Shown here: piece after piece, positions 32,801 to 44,897 of the stretch
How the letters are laid out: every line of letters starts with the position of its first letter
Numbering within the stretch: position 1 is the stretch's first letter
DNA from: Anthopleura xanthogrammica
Taxonomy: Eukaryota > Cnidaria > Anthozoa > Actiniaria > Actiniidae
NCBI GenBank assembly: GCA_964019055.1
Contig: OZ025217.1
Location: 11,915,755 to 11,979,754 of the forward strand
Reading direction: 5' to 3'
Length of the DNA: 64,000 bases
Program-made: the position numbers and the translations under genes
Notes under the pieces: generated by a model
What the model was told of the DNA's origin: nothing
Databases searched by the model: none
The model's input: the letters and a program-made list of their open reading frames with translations, nothing else

Positions 32801-35800
32801 ATATATAAAAATGTTGTTCGCCAAAATTTCAAATGTTGGTATTTTTGTAAATTTCAATGTAAACTAAGATGATCTTTTAACCCTTTCACCACCATGCACC
32901 AGCTTTCCAGCAAATATGGTAAGTACCTAAATGCTACGTGGCAGTAAACCAGCAAATGAATATAAAAGTATTAAGTTATCAAGATATTAACCTACCAGTG
33001 TATACCCCTGCCAGTCCAGATATTGTACAGTAAAGTAACATTAAAATAACTCCAAACAGTGTAACATAGATTTTACTATGAACTTGTTTGTTGTCTTTTA
33101 TTATTTCATGGTGAGGGTGAAGACCACCATAACTAAACAAACAATAAAATAATTATTGAGGATGTGATTAACCTATTTAATGATTCTATCATCCATTACT
33201 CCATTCCTTTATTTACCCATCCGTTCAGTGCTCTCAGCCATCTATCAATGTTAACCAATCAATGTTAATCCCAAATCCATCCCATCCTCTCTCCAATGCA
33301 CCCATTAACCTTCCATCTATCCATCTTATCCATCTATCCATTCATTTATTCATCCATCTATCCATTTTCCCACATATCCATTATCTCACCTGTTTGATAT
33401 CCCAGCTAATGTTATTAAAATTAGAGAAATCCATTTCTGGCTTGAAATTTTTCTATAGAATCAAATTCACAAATAATTCAGTAATTTTATTTAATATTCT
33501 CCTATATCATACCGGTACATGCCTCAACAGTGTTACCTACTTTTTTATTATCAACCAGTACAACACTGCAGTAGTTGCTATTTTTAAATTGCTGAGCACC
33601 TGAAATGTTAGAGAACAAAAAATATCATAACAGACTGAATGACCAGATCACGTGTACTATAGAGGTTTTGTACCATCACGTGGCAGCAGCCATGTTAGTT
33701 GGCAGAACAATATATTCCCTTTACTCTAGGGAATTGAATTCTTCCTTATGTAAAAAAAATTGTATTGTTCCTGCCATCTAACATGGCTGCCGTGACATGT
33801 TTGTGCAAAAAGAATTTATTTTTACAATATATTCATCTTTCCTTTAAGATAAATGCAGGGTTTTTTCCTATGATTCCAGCGGAAAGGAGAAGCAAGGTGG
33901 CAAAGCAGAGCAAGATTGAATTCAAATTACCTGGAAACTTGCAGGATCCAAGTAGAGTTGAACATGAACAACAATGTTATTATTAATACAATATAACACA
34001 GCTGGTATTGAAAATGCCAGGACAGTTTTTACAGATGGGCTGTGGATGTTACCAGCCAGTGCTTCAGGGATGAAGAAAAATAGAGAAAATAGAAGCTGAA
34101 ATAACAGAAGAGAAAGTCAGATTTCTTTCAAATAAGTTGTAGGAAGAATTAAAGAGGCTAATGAGAATTTTTTGGGTAAATACCACCAACATGGGGGTGA
34201 TGACAAAAACTAAGAATAAGTACCTCAGGGAGATTGGGTAAGAAATGGGTCTGCATCCATCATAGGCTGGTTAAGCACTAGCTGCAACCATGTGTCTCCA
34301 GTCAGACATAGGTACTGTATGTAATGGAACTGTATTCTTCCATGGAGCGAAGGGTAACTAACAAAACTGTATTTACACCAGGGTAAGATGGGGAAGTACC
34401 TAACCCAGAAGGGGGGTACTAGGGGTGGCTCATGGTAAGGAGGTGCCACTTATGTCTTATATCATGACCCTGTTCCAGAATAAATGCCATAAAAATATAC
34501 CCCGTTCCAGAGAATATTTTCATGTACTTTGTAAAAATAGATACCCTGTTCCAGAGTAAAAATGCTAAAAACCATATGCTGTTTTGCAGCACATATATCC
34601 ATATGGCGAATATAGGGGAGTAACCCCACCCCCCCCCCCCCTATATCTAATTTAGGGACTAATTAATATTTACTTACCTTCGCTAGTTCTATGAGAAGTA
34701 CAACAGAAGCAGAAGTAAATGGGATTTTCCCATCCACTTTGCACAGATTAATCAATATAGAGTGTGATCCATATATGAAGACCCTGGGGAAAAAACCAAA
34801 TGAATAACAGTGATCAGATTAAATCAATAATCAAAAAAATTATTTTTTGGCTACCTCAACAAATCAGAAAACAAAAGTTCTGCTGTTCATTCATCAAAGG
34901 CCAGCTTTTTTAATTTGTTTTTTATTCTTTTCATTAGAAGTCCTTGATGTTATCAATGTAAACACATTGGGTTATAATGTCCTCACTTGTTTATATGTTT
35001 TTTTTCTTGCTTTATTGTGATATCTTGTTGGTCAGTATCATTGATAATCAAAAGCAGATCTAGGGTATGGGTGCAGGGAGCGTGTATGCATCCCTCCACC
35101 CAAGATGAGGTGATGATGGTTACAGCTAGTTATATTACAGTCAGCTATATATTTATCAGTGCTTGATTTTGTAAATCTAACATCCTGATCGTAAATGGTG
35201 CACTCTATCTTCAAAAAAATCCTGGATTTCACCCTGATTATGCATGAGTGTAACGGACCATTTTTGTGTTCAAAATACAATGAAACAACATGCAATGTCA
35301 CAGAAACATGAATATTTTTTCACAAAACAGAAGTATTGAATAACAAGCTATTACATCTATATCATACCCAGCGATAAACATCAGTTGCCATAGGATACTC
35401 GTCAGTGGATCTAGAAATGGACCATTTTGGGATTTCCTTGTTGGAGAAGGTAGAGGAAGCTAAGATGATATCAAGAAATTTTATGTAGCAGTAGTATTAG
35501 TAATCTGAACTCATTTGAAAACATATAAAGCAATCAAGTAATACATTGTCCTCTACGTTACAAGTAAATATTGGCATTAAACCCAGGTCCATTATATACC
35601 CCATACATTAACCAATCAGAATTCAGTAATTTTAGCCAACAGTAATTTTGGCCAACTATTTGGTACATTAGACACTAAACTCATGGACGATGGTATATCC
35701 TATCCCTTAACCAATCAAAATTCAGTTTTTTGGCCCCATATAGACCCCTCGCAGCACGTTGGAATGCAGCTCAATTTGGAGGGCAAAACAATAGATTCCA

Positions 35801-36125
35801 ATTCTCAGGAGATTGAAATTCTTTTGTTTTGCCCTCCAAATTGAGCTGCTCTGACGTCATGTGCAAGGGGTCTATATAACTAGTAATTGCATTAAACCCA
35901 GGGAGAAAATAACTGTTATATAACTCAGAAACTAGGGAATTATAGGGTGACGTGTCTTCAGGTTCCGACTACACGTTAATTAATGAATTACGTCAGAAAT
36001 ATAAATCACGTAATTGTTCAAAAGTTGAATCTAAAACTCGTACTTCTACTCACCGAGTCGTCTTTCTTTGCTGTAAATATACCAGTAAGATCAATACTCT
36101 TCACTAGTTTGTGATATTTAGACAT
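29835..36125 (-). CDS. SLC35A4: SLC35A4-like nucleotide-sugar transporter
   Basis: Multi-pass Golgi/ER membrane protein of the SLC35A family, which carries nucleotide sugars into the secretory lumen. Exons (minus): 36125-36054, 35459-35368, 34783-34678, 34095-33931, 33599-33541, 33132-32996, 32577-32552, 31549-31459, 30932-30862, 30023-29835; all phases join, giving about 335 residues (human SLC35A4: 324). Family motifs in order: VLYCINNNIVVHVQLYLDPA, VLSNLKIATTAVLYWLI, LLYCTISGLAGVYTEYILKR, LLYTYGVVLNFW, GYSIWTFLIIITQAMNGLIM, SAVMKHASNITRL. The ISGL-VYTE-KRQ and NGL-MSAVMKH-SITRL runs fit SLC35A4 better than A1-A3 or A5. No evident exon encodes the segment between the IIKK and YGGL stretches, where relatives have a membrane span; a 16-bp microexon candidate lies at 33383-33398. 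The gene starts 1.1 kb from a divergent neighbour. Confidence 0.88.
30064..30648. repeat. 26-bp minisatellite, about 22 copies, G-rich on minus strand
   Basis: Unit atttacccctaccctacccc + cctaaat repeated with almost no variation; the only variant I noticed is cttacc for cctacc near 30605. The minus strand reads GGGGGTAGGGTAGGGG per unit, three G-runs, so it can form G-quadruplexes. It lies in the last intron of the SLC35A4-like gene, with the G-rich strand as the transcript strand. Confidence 0.97.
30990..31330. repeat. Pyrimidine-rich low-complexity tract with poly-C runs
   Basis: CT-rich on the plus strand, with C runs near 31237-31257 and 31304-31323 and a CA run after the first. The Pro/Ser-rich 148-codon frame here is an artefact. 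Intronic in the SLC35A4-like gene, giving a purine tract in its transcript. Confidence 0.85.
33190..33380. repeat. CATC/CATT tetranucleotide repeat
   Basis: Imperfect ccatccat-type repeat inside the intron where the missing membrane-span exon of the SLC35A4-like gene should be. Confidence 0.8.
33667..33802. mobile_element. Palindromic element (CACGTGGCAGC-CATG type)
   Basis: catcacgtggcagcagccat near 33674 and atggctgccgtgacatg near 33783 are inverted partners, with ttggcagaacaata / tattgttcctgccat inside. Similar catggctgcc palindromes occur at 50052-50130 and 50394-50461. Confidence 0.6.
35741..35874. mobile_element. Palindromic MITE (TAGACCC family), copy 2
   Basis: Same arms as 9201-9334 (tagacccctcgcagcacg, aatttggagggcaaaaca), the right arm partly altered (gctctgacgtcatgtgcaag). 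Flanked by TATA on both sides. In intron 1 of the SLC35A4-like gene. Confidence 0.85.
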
Positions 36126-37264
36126 TTTTACAATAAGCTTTAATAACAGGCTAACGATTCTCAAATTTTAATACGACCCAAAACATATTAGCTTAAATCT
36201 GATCCGATGAAATTATTCGATATAACTTTAGAATAATTCATTCAAAGATTATTTTAGAGATGATTATTCGTTTGATATTTAATAAATATGAAAAGAAAAT
36301 CTATTGAAGAGACACATCATATGACTTCTGGTCCTTCTGGACGCCATTACTGTTATCTTTACCAGTCCTACTCGGACTAGGAAGTATTATAGGAGGGGAG
36401 GGGAGGGGAGGGGATATGGAGTGTGCAAATTTTTCCCTATCTTCTCCCATACAGGAAATATTTAAGAATGTAAATTTAAGGTCATGCATACTTGATTTAT
36501 TACGGGGGTTTCTATAAATGGGTTTTAGTTTGAACTCGTTATATATGTATTAGATATTGATATGCATGCAAGATATGACTGGTCGAAAAAAATCATTCCT
36601 TCGCTGCCAGACATTTCCGATCAAAAAATTAAAAATAATTTATTATTACTAAAAAAATAAAATAAAATGCTGCTATAATTCTTTAAAATTTTTGACAACT
36701 TGATAGAGAAGTCAAGAAAATTAGGGCATTTTTCTGGGCTGACCAAATTAAGGGCACAACTAATTCGCAGATCAAATTAGAATTTAGGCGCGTGTTTGGT
36801 TTTGATTTTGAGGAGGGAGGAAAACCAGAGAAAAAACCTTCGAATTAAGGGCGGAGAGGCCTAACAAACTCTACTCACATAAGAATCCCCTAAACCCTAA
36901 CTTTCTACTTATCTACGAGTCTTTGATGAAGCACATGATAGTTAGACCATAGAGCGTCAGCTATTGAACCGAAGCCAACTTTTAGAATTCATGTACCATA
37001 CTGTAGTTTACAAGTGCTAGCCAATCATAGGCTTGGAACGATCGACGGGAAGTTATACGTCAGGAAGAAGGCCGTTGGAAAATCGAGCAGTTTATATTCG
37101 GTATTTCGAGAAATTTTGGATTCTCGCTCGAATTGCGGTAACGAAGTGATGTAATGTCTTGGAATCGTTGTATTGATATCAATCAGCTCAATTCCAACGG
37201 TTCATATTCAGTCAGTCTAGATCAGTTTAGGGAACTCAAAATTGTCTTCGAAAGATAATTAATC
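36126..37264. promoter_or_regulatory. Divergent intergenic region between SLC35A4-like gene and membrane-protein gene
   Basis: The two start codons face away from each other across about 1.1 kb, so regulatory sequence is probably shared. It also contains a GGGGA repeat (about 36394-36415) and a partial inverted copy of the SINE-type repeat (36810-36885). No core promoter motif stands out. Confidence 0.45.
36810..36885 (-). repeat. SINE-type repeat fragment, copy 3
   Basis: On the minus strand it reads gagtagagtttgttaggcct, then a ctctccgcccttaattcgaa stretch and ttttttctctggttttcctc, the order found at 47660-47720. Confidence 0.5.
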
Positions 37265-40200
37265 ATGGCAAATGTCAGCGATTTGATGGAACCACTTCTA
37301 CAACAAGGTAAATTATTACGAATAATGCATCATGACAAATGGAAAATTTTCCGATATTTAACGAAAATTAGTGAAAGTGGCGCGCACGATCTGAATCACA
37401 ATCCGTCATAAACATGTGCTTTTTAAAGGAATTTTTAAGTAAAATGTTTAACTTTATTTCCGCATAAAAGTCGAATAATGAACTTATTGAATATATTTAT
37501 CGAGTTGGTACTTGTTTTTCACGTAGATATTCAATACTGAAAACGCGCTCTGCTATGTGATTTCAATAACTTCCTGGTTTCTCAGTATAGGATATCAAAA
37601 CACGTAGACATTATTAGGCATGTGCAGTGGTGGATCCAGGGGGGGGGGGGGGTCAAATGTCTGTACTTCTGCTAGCAGTGGTTTTTTTACTTCTCTGTTT
37701 CAGACTCGGGTTCAGACGTCACCTTGTTGAATTAGATTAAACACTTTCACTTTAAAAACCTTAGGGAATGACTATCAATATACCTTTACACATGACTGTT
37801 CTTGCATAATTAGCAAACGACCAGAAGAAGCACGTCGACTAATCACCATGACAACGAAGAAATATTTTTCGAATGCAAAAAATAAATATTGGAATTTCAA
37901 ATTTTTTTTAAAACTTGAGGATAAAGAAGAATGATATAAGTGAAATGTGTTGAACAGAAAAGCCATAATTCATGATCAACTATCGAAACCTGGAGAAGTT
38001 AATTCTTTTAGGGATATTTTAACAAAGGTCAAAGCTTTAGTCGAAAGTAAAACTATTTGCGGTTCTAAACAAAACCAAAATACGTCATGAATATTAAAAG
38101 TACTGTCTTTAGAATATTTACAAACCAATCTTACTAAGAAATCCGGAAAAAATCAAGAACATTTTTAACAAGTAAAACCAGTTTGGAGTTTAGGATTGAG
38201 CCCGGAAGTATTCCCTTTTCGATTCGAATGACGTCACACTTAAAATCTCTGCTTCACAATCAAAAGCAACACTGATGGCGCTGCATGACGTCGAGATAAC
38301 TCAGCTCAATGCACATTTTAGTCATCTAGTACTGCGAATTTTAATTACTCTAAATCAGACCTGAAAAAACTCCTGTGTGATATTTTTCCCTCCGCTCTAA
38401 TTTTTTTTAATCCAGCTGGAAAACTTCTTCAGACATGCGCATTGTTGTTCTCATCAGGTCAAAACAATGAAAAATATTACAAAAGATTTCAATCCCCAAG
38501 AGAAGGAAGTCTTTTTTGTTTTGATCCCCAGGTTGGGAATTAGTGCAAGGTCTAAAGAGAAGAGTTTTTCACGAATTTTCACCCTATAAAAATGTTATCA
38601 ATTAATATTCTATATCTGATTACTTTTTTTAGCAGAACACCAACGTTCAAGTACCATTTCCTTCTCTAACAACATGGCTCAATCATTAAATACAACAGCA
38701 TACGGCACACCGCCCTTCTCTATATCTCCTTTATTTGGAACTTCACCAGATACCCTCTACGAGCACCCGGGAGGAGCCGAAGTCCTTTTTCTTAACTTGG
38801 ACGAGAATAAAGTGTTCGATAAAGTTCAATCTCGACGGGGAGGGCGGGCAAGAATGCGAGTTTGTGAAGGCGTAGTTGAGATAGTTTGCAAAACACCCGT
38901 TCAAATCATGTGTATAAAAGCATTTGTGTCTAGAGAGCGAGAAGCAGCGATACTCTCCGGCGATGACAATGGACGGGTAGAACTTCCAGTGATTATGGAA
39001 AAGATAGAGGACGTTGAAGATAACCCAGGATTCTATAAGGTATGACCACGTGTAGATACACGACTTGCACTATCAGGTCACGTGACCCTACCCCCGAGCA
39101 GCTGTGCCAAAATGAGCAACAGACATGAAAACATCACCTTGCCATTGGTAGGGAGGCAGTGTTTCAGCTTTAAACAAGCGAAACATGAGAAATTGAATTA
39201 AATAGAAAATTTAATATTTTTTAACGATTTGTAAGGGAAAATGCACTGGATGGCAAGAGCTCAAAATACAAACGCAAACCCTAGAAAATGACGTTAAAGT
39301 GAATAATACGGACTGAACCTAAACACCTTGACAAAAAGTTTGCAAATTTACTAACGTTAGTCCTCAGTTCGTCTGGCGGAGGTTCCTCAGGTTAGTCCTC
39401 AGGTTCGTCGTGCCCTAGCTAGCTACCTTAGATCATCCCAGAGCTTGTTTCAGGGCTTGATTCTGATCTGAAATTTTCACTATTATTTCATTGTTTCAGC
39501 AATTTTTTTCTGTCGATTTGGATTCAGTTTACGATGGGCCCAATAAACCAGTCTATGAGCTATCCAAGGTCGAAATGGACACTAGGAATTTGTTTCAGCT
39601 ATCGATTCAAGTCCAGTACATTGGTGGCTTGGGATATCAAGAGTTCAAAAGTGTTCCTTTTTCAATGAGAACCAAACCGAGGAAGAGGAAGTTTGGTAAC
39701 TAGTAATCATGTTTGATTTTATTGCGCATGCGTCGGTAAATAAGGATTCTAAAAGTATTTAATATCAGCCCTTGTTCATCGCCCATGCCAATTCTGGATT
39801 TTGCATTGAATCTCAGTTACCCTTCTTACGTCTTGATACCACTACTGACCATAATCCTTTTCGCAGCTACTTTACTGGGTCTTAATAACACTATTATCTT
39901 GCGACTCCAGAAGGATTTAAAACATAAAAATAAGAACAAGAATCTCAGGAAAAGGATTCTGGTAGTAGTGGTATCAAGACGTAATGCTAAAGGAGGGAGA
40001 ATTTAGAAAAAAGAGCATCATGGGGCAAAATGGCAAAATACAAAAAATGTATCAGTGAAAGTGTGTTTTTATGTATTTTAAGGGGATGAAAGCAGTCTAC
40101 ATTCTCCAGATGTGTCAAGAAATCATCACGAGATAGGTAAGTAGCTTTACGAAATATTAATGCACAAGTCGACCAAAAGACTAAATAACTTGTTGGTTGT

Positions 40201-43200
40201 TATTAAACAATCCTATAGGAATGGAAAGTCCGCTGTACAGCAGTTTAGCAAGTAATAACGGAGGTAAGAGAACCATGTCGATTTTTTTCGTCTGGTTAAC
40301 GTTTTCCTCTTTAGCTTGGCGTAATGTTTCCTCATTCCAGTCCACATATCATTCAGTATCAGTTCCTTGTTTCAGTTGTATCCATATTCATGTGTCTTCT
40401 CATGCGCAATCATTAAACAAAGAAATCATACTCACGGGAATCATGACCACACGTGGTTTGAAATAATAAAACATTACGCCCAAGCTAAAACCATCCCTTA
40501 ATCACTTATATACCACTTATCACTTATATACCCTCGTGCGTATACTTTGTTTAATGACTTACATCTTTGTATGTAAAGAAAAAATGGTAAATTACATATT
40601 CAATGATCCTTTTCTATAACATACCTTAGATTACAGGGCTGTGGAGTTCAACAGGGTTCGCATCTTGGACCACCTTGAAGCAAAACGAGCATCCATTGAC
40701 CATTTAACGTTCCGAGTTATGACATCACCTAGAAATGCGGACATTGGATATCATTTTGGCCTTAAAGACCCGGATGCATGGGAGGAATTTGAAGAGGGTG
40801 ATGTTGTGGGATTTTTTAAAGATCATGAAAGGGAAACAACCATTGATCTTCTTGATAACAACAACGTTAAAGATGCTTTTATGGCCGGGGTGATTTCGAG
40901 GTCTGCTTACATTGAGGCAAAACAGGGTTTTGAAAAAGGTAAAACAAATCTTAGATTAACTATGTCTGTGACGTGTTGATTACAAAGGCAATAGACCCTT
41001 TTAGCTTAGACATAATGTTTCCCCATATCAGACCACAGAACACGTGTCATTCTCTAGAGCATCATTTCTTTGTTTAAAGGTTGTGCATGAGAAGAAACAT
41101 AAATATGGATACAACTCAAACAAAGAATCTTATTCGCAAGACCACTTGTCATTCCCTAGAGCATCATTTCTTTGTTTAAAGGTTGTGCATGAGAAGACAA
41201 ATGAATACGAATACAACTCTACACAATGACATACACCCTATGCATAAGGGCGTGGCCATGGAAATACCTTAGTTCATCAGTTATTGAAAACACCATTGCT
41301 TTCATTGTAAAGAGTATATCGATTTTAGTAATCTCCAAAAATTTCAGCTTACTAACATTAAATGATAAAAAGCTACAGCTGTTTGAAATTAGAAAGATTT
41401 GTATGGAAACAACAACCAAGGCCTGACCAGCCTCGTTTTCATGTTTTTGGCACATTTCAAATGCTTATAACTCTGCAGTGATTTAATATATAACAACAGA
41501 ACTCTACCAAATTACTAATTTAGACATGCTCTTTCTTGTAATCAAAATATATTTTTGAAATCATTGATGATTTATGGTGCTCGTTCCCAGTCTTTACTCT
41601 TTATGCATAGGGTGTATGTGGTGTGAAATGGGAGAACATTGCACCCAAGTTACAAGGATCTATCATAATGCTGCGAAGAAACTTCTGATATGATTTGCGC
41701 GCCAAGTTAGTATCCCCCCCCCCCCCCCCATCCCCTGACCTTGCAAAGTTGCACATGCACTTGTTTCCTGCACACGAAGGCACGTTTCCCTGTCTTGAAT
41801 GATTATAGACATGACAGGTCAAGCTTTCGTTAAAATGGCTGCATTTGTCGAAATATGTTTCATAGGTGATTCTGATGTGGTCTGTGTTATTGGGATCGTC
41901 AAGGTAAATTGTGTCGGTCCTATACGCGCTGGAGAGAGGGTTTACTCTTCGTTTAACTTAGACAAGCCAGGTACAGCTATGGCAGAGTCACAGTTGCCAC
42001 CCGGTGCCATGGTGACGAAGAGAGGAACTCTGTTAGGAATGGCGATGGAAGAGATTAAACCGAAAAATGGTGACGAGGAAAGACTTGTCAAAGTAAGGTT
42101 CACTAGACTTATTGTGTTTCTTGCTATCATCATCATCACCATTGTCACTCTACTTTCTGATCATCATCACCATCACCATCATCATCACCATTTTCACTGT
42201 CACTTTATGATCATCATCACCATCATTATCATTATCAACATTTTCTCTTGTCATCATCTTCATCAATGTTTCATCTTGTTACATTGCAACGTATTATCAT
42301 GATTATTACCATTCATCCTATGATATTTGTGTTTTTTCCAGTGTTTTGTCTGCATTGTGATGGGAATCATTGATAAACAAGTCGCCATGGACATAGAAAA
42401 CTTGTATGATCACTTCAACATACAGATGACAATAAGACTCAGGAAAGAGAGGAAACGAGCCAGACGAGGTAGATACTACACGAAGTAACATACCAAAGGT
42501 CATCATACCATGGGCGGGCGCCATAATGTCTAGAGCCCTTGCAGCACGTCGAAAGAGGAGGAGATTGAAATTCTTTTTTTTTGTCCTCCAAATTAAGCTG
42601 CTTTGACGTCACGTGAAAGGAATCTATCCTCGTTCTCCTACCCCCTCTACTTCCCTCCCTCCCTTTATACTCTCTTTATAAGATTGAGGGTTTTGTTAAT
42701 AAACCTTACCTTTGAGATCTTGAGGTGTAAATAATATTTTCCTTGTTTTTCCTGGACAGCTCTCTGTGCCATTTTCTCTGTACTGGGAGTCTTACTGATT
42801 GGCCTGGCTGCTTTAGCTTTCGAGCTCTTCTACCCTGGTTCCGCTTTGCGGGTGTATATCTGTGCCATGGGGAGCATCAAAGGCCATAGTTCGACGTTCA
42901 AATACTTTCCAAGTCAAACTATGAGGGTAAATAGCGAAATCATGGTGATTCAAAACGTACTTCTACAAACAATCTGAAGATACTTTTATATATTTATTGA
43001 TAAATTCCAGGCTCACGCGCGACATATAGTTTACTGGCCACATCGTGGAAATAGTAAAATATATTATCAGCTATTTTTGAGTCTTCTATACAAAAAGAGA
43101 AAAAGTGTGGAAAGGTTATAGGCACTTTAAGGGTTCAATGACTAACCATATTCTATTGTATTTAGACGTTTGTAGTAAATGGGGTGGAATTTCCATCTTG

Positions 43201-43921
43201 GCCTGCTTTACAGAAAAAACTACATCCCCAGCTTGACACCATACCTCCATTAAATGTGACTAAACGTAAGTCAGATTTACATTTTGTATTATTTAATTTT
43301 GATTATTTTGTCCATCCATTCATTTATCCTTCCATCCATCCATCCATTCTTCTATCCATGTATGCATCCATCCCATCCATCTATCCATGCATTCACCCAT
43401 CCCATCCATACATCCATTCACCTATCCATCCATTCATCTATCCATCCATTCAGCCATCAATGCATCCATCCATTCAGCCATCCATGCATCCATCCATGCA
43501 TTTATCCACCATTCCATCCCTTCCTCCATTCCATCCCTTTCTCCATTCGCTCCATCCATCCATCCATCCATCCATCTACCATTCCATCCGTCCTTCAACC
43601 CTCCATTCTATTCACCAATATATATATATGCATCTATTATTCATCTATGTTTCTTCATTTTTCACAGTGAACACCACCAAGTTCCATTATTACCTCAATC
43701 TCGACCGTTGTTCCTACGGAGGCTCCAAACTAGCGACAGTCCTTAACCTGGATCCCAGCAAGGAAGTGGGAGGACCAATCATTTACGGCATCGACCATAA
43801 ATGTTCCAGAGTGTATTACTATACAGACGTATACCCTGAGGGGTGGAGAAAGGAGAAAACTGTCAAATATTACCCGAAACGACTTCACTGCCATCCAAAA
43901 AGCAGTTTCAAAACAAAATGA
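37265..43921 (+). CDS. Unnamed type II membrane protein, tandem copy 1
   Basis: Single-pass membrane protein, 642 residues. Exons: 37265-37307, 38633-39039, 39500-39695, 40083-40136, 40219-40263, 40630-40938, 41866-42092, 42342-42468, 42760-42926, 43166-43265, 43668-43921. Residues 1-250: a Ser/Pro segment and a beta-rich region ([20 protein letters not shown] ... [20 protein letters not shown]) ending in a basic RTKPRKRK patch. 250-430: a second module with GDVVGFF (305), AFMAGVIS (331), [20 protein letters not shown] (358) and [11 protein letters not shown]. Basic KERKRARR precedes the membrane segment at about 471-491, so the N-terminus should be cytosolic. The 150-residue ectodomain has four Cys and two Asn glycosylation sites (NVT, NTT). 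Exon 2 has a TAGCAG tandem acceptor. I do not recognise the family; the second module resembles a beta module of phage-tail/bacterial surface proteins (inference). Confidence 0.85.
41045..41220. repeat. Tandem duplication in intron 6 of membrane-protein gene 1
   Basis: Two copies about 104 bp apart of a unit containing agagcatcatttctttgttt and aaggttgtgcatgagaag. Confidence 0.85.
41230..41618. mobile_element. 389-bp DNA-transposon remnant with CATACACCCTATGCATAA ends
   Basis: Perfect 18-bp inverted ends CATACACCCTATGCATAA / TTATGCATAGGGTGTATG. The interior has a 78-codon minus frame without recognisable motifs. Intronic in membrane-protein gene 1. Confidence 0.8.
42128..42260. repeat. ATC/CAT microsatellite
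   Basis: catcatcatcacc and catcaccatcatcatcacc runs in intron 7 of membrane-protein gene 1; the poly-His frame is an artefact. Confidence 0.9.
42531..42626. mobile_element. Palindromic MITE (TAGACCC family), copy 3, internally deleted
   Basis: tagagcccttgcagcacgtc on the left and gctttgacgtcacgtgaaag on the right, about 96 bp; in intron 8 of membrane-protein gene 1. Confidence 0.75.
43310..43605. repeat. CATC/CATT tetranucleotide repeat
   Basis: Long catccatccatt array in intron 10 of membrane-protein gene 1; the His/Pro/Ser-rich open frames across it are artefacts. Confidence 0.92.
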
Positions 43922-44897
43922 TGTCCTAATAAATATGGGAACAATGAAAGAAAGGGAAAATGAAATAAAGGGGGAAAAGGGAACGCAAGTAATCAAGAGA
44001 AGGAAAAATGAACGAAATGGGAATATGAATGCGAAAATGAAGGAAGCAAGAAAATAAATAGATGGATTCCTTGATAATGGGGAGGGGGTAATGGACATTT
44101 GTATCATCCCCTTCTCCACCATTGTTAATATTAGTCACATCACTTTTAAATTTTCATGCCGTAGTTACTGACGTCCGACCTTGTATCAAATTTAATACCT
44201 TTTAAATCCTTTTCAGATAGTTTTGAATCTCCCGTGACAACAAACGCACTAGAGTTGAATTTTTTTTTATCATTTAAAATAAACATTGACTGAGTAAAGA
44301 TGAAACACTATTGTTAAAGGAGAGATTGCTGAAGATTATTTAATAATAAAAGTATTCATTTGAATGATCGTCCTGCAGGTTATGGGCTTCGCCAACAACG
44401 TACCATTTCCCATTGGTTTTGGCTTTTCATAATAATTTTTTAAAGGAAGAAATCGAATAGACTCGAACCCGAGATCATAAAGCCTAGACGTGATCATTAT
44501 CATACCCGCACAATAACAAACGAAAGAAGTGTTTCATTTCGCTCTATTTCTTATGGGCTCCCTGTGGTAGGTTCGTAACGTCGTAACAGGAAGTCTAAAG
44601 CAATAGTTCCCAATTCGGGTAAACCCCGATGATACATTTGATTAATTCAGCTGAAACGTCATCAGAATTAATCTAAATACTGCAGCTCTAGATGTCTAGA
44701 TCTTATTTCTGATCTCATCCATAGCCAGTACTGAGGTTCTTAGTGAAAAAACTATTCTAATAGTTGTGTTGTTGTCTGATCAAGCTCCAATCAAAAACTT
44801 ATTTTGATCGTGTCACGTCAAGGACAAGATAGCTCCTGAACCTGACCTGATTTAAGCGATTTTATTGCTACGTTTTCGCTCTTACTCTTTAGCGAAC
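43922..44897. other. Intergenic region between the tandem membrane-protein genes
   Basis: About 1 kb, presumably with the 3' UTR of copy 1 and the promoter of copy 2. Near 44475-44483 the minus strand has GGGTTCGAGTC, a tRNA B-box-like motif, but no full cloverleaf could be drawn. Nothing else seen. Confidence 0.5.

Noticed and set aside
43184..43921. Single 245-codon open frame through the CATC repeat
   Set aside because: The repeat is an intron: exon ends at 43265 (gtaagt) and resumes at 43668 (cacag), which matches the exon structure of the paralogue at 50556-51169.
44450..44530. Possible tRNA on the minus strand (GGGTTCGAGTC motif)
   Set aside because: A B-box/T-arm-like motif is present, but I could not draw a full acceptor stem, D-arm and anticodon arm.
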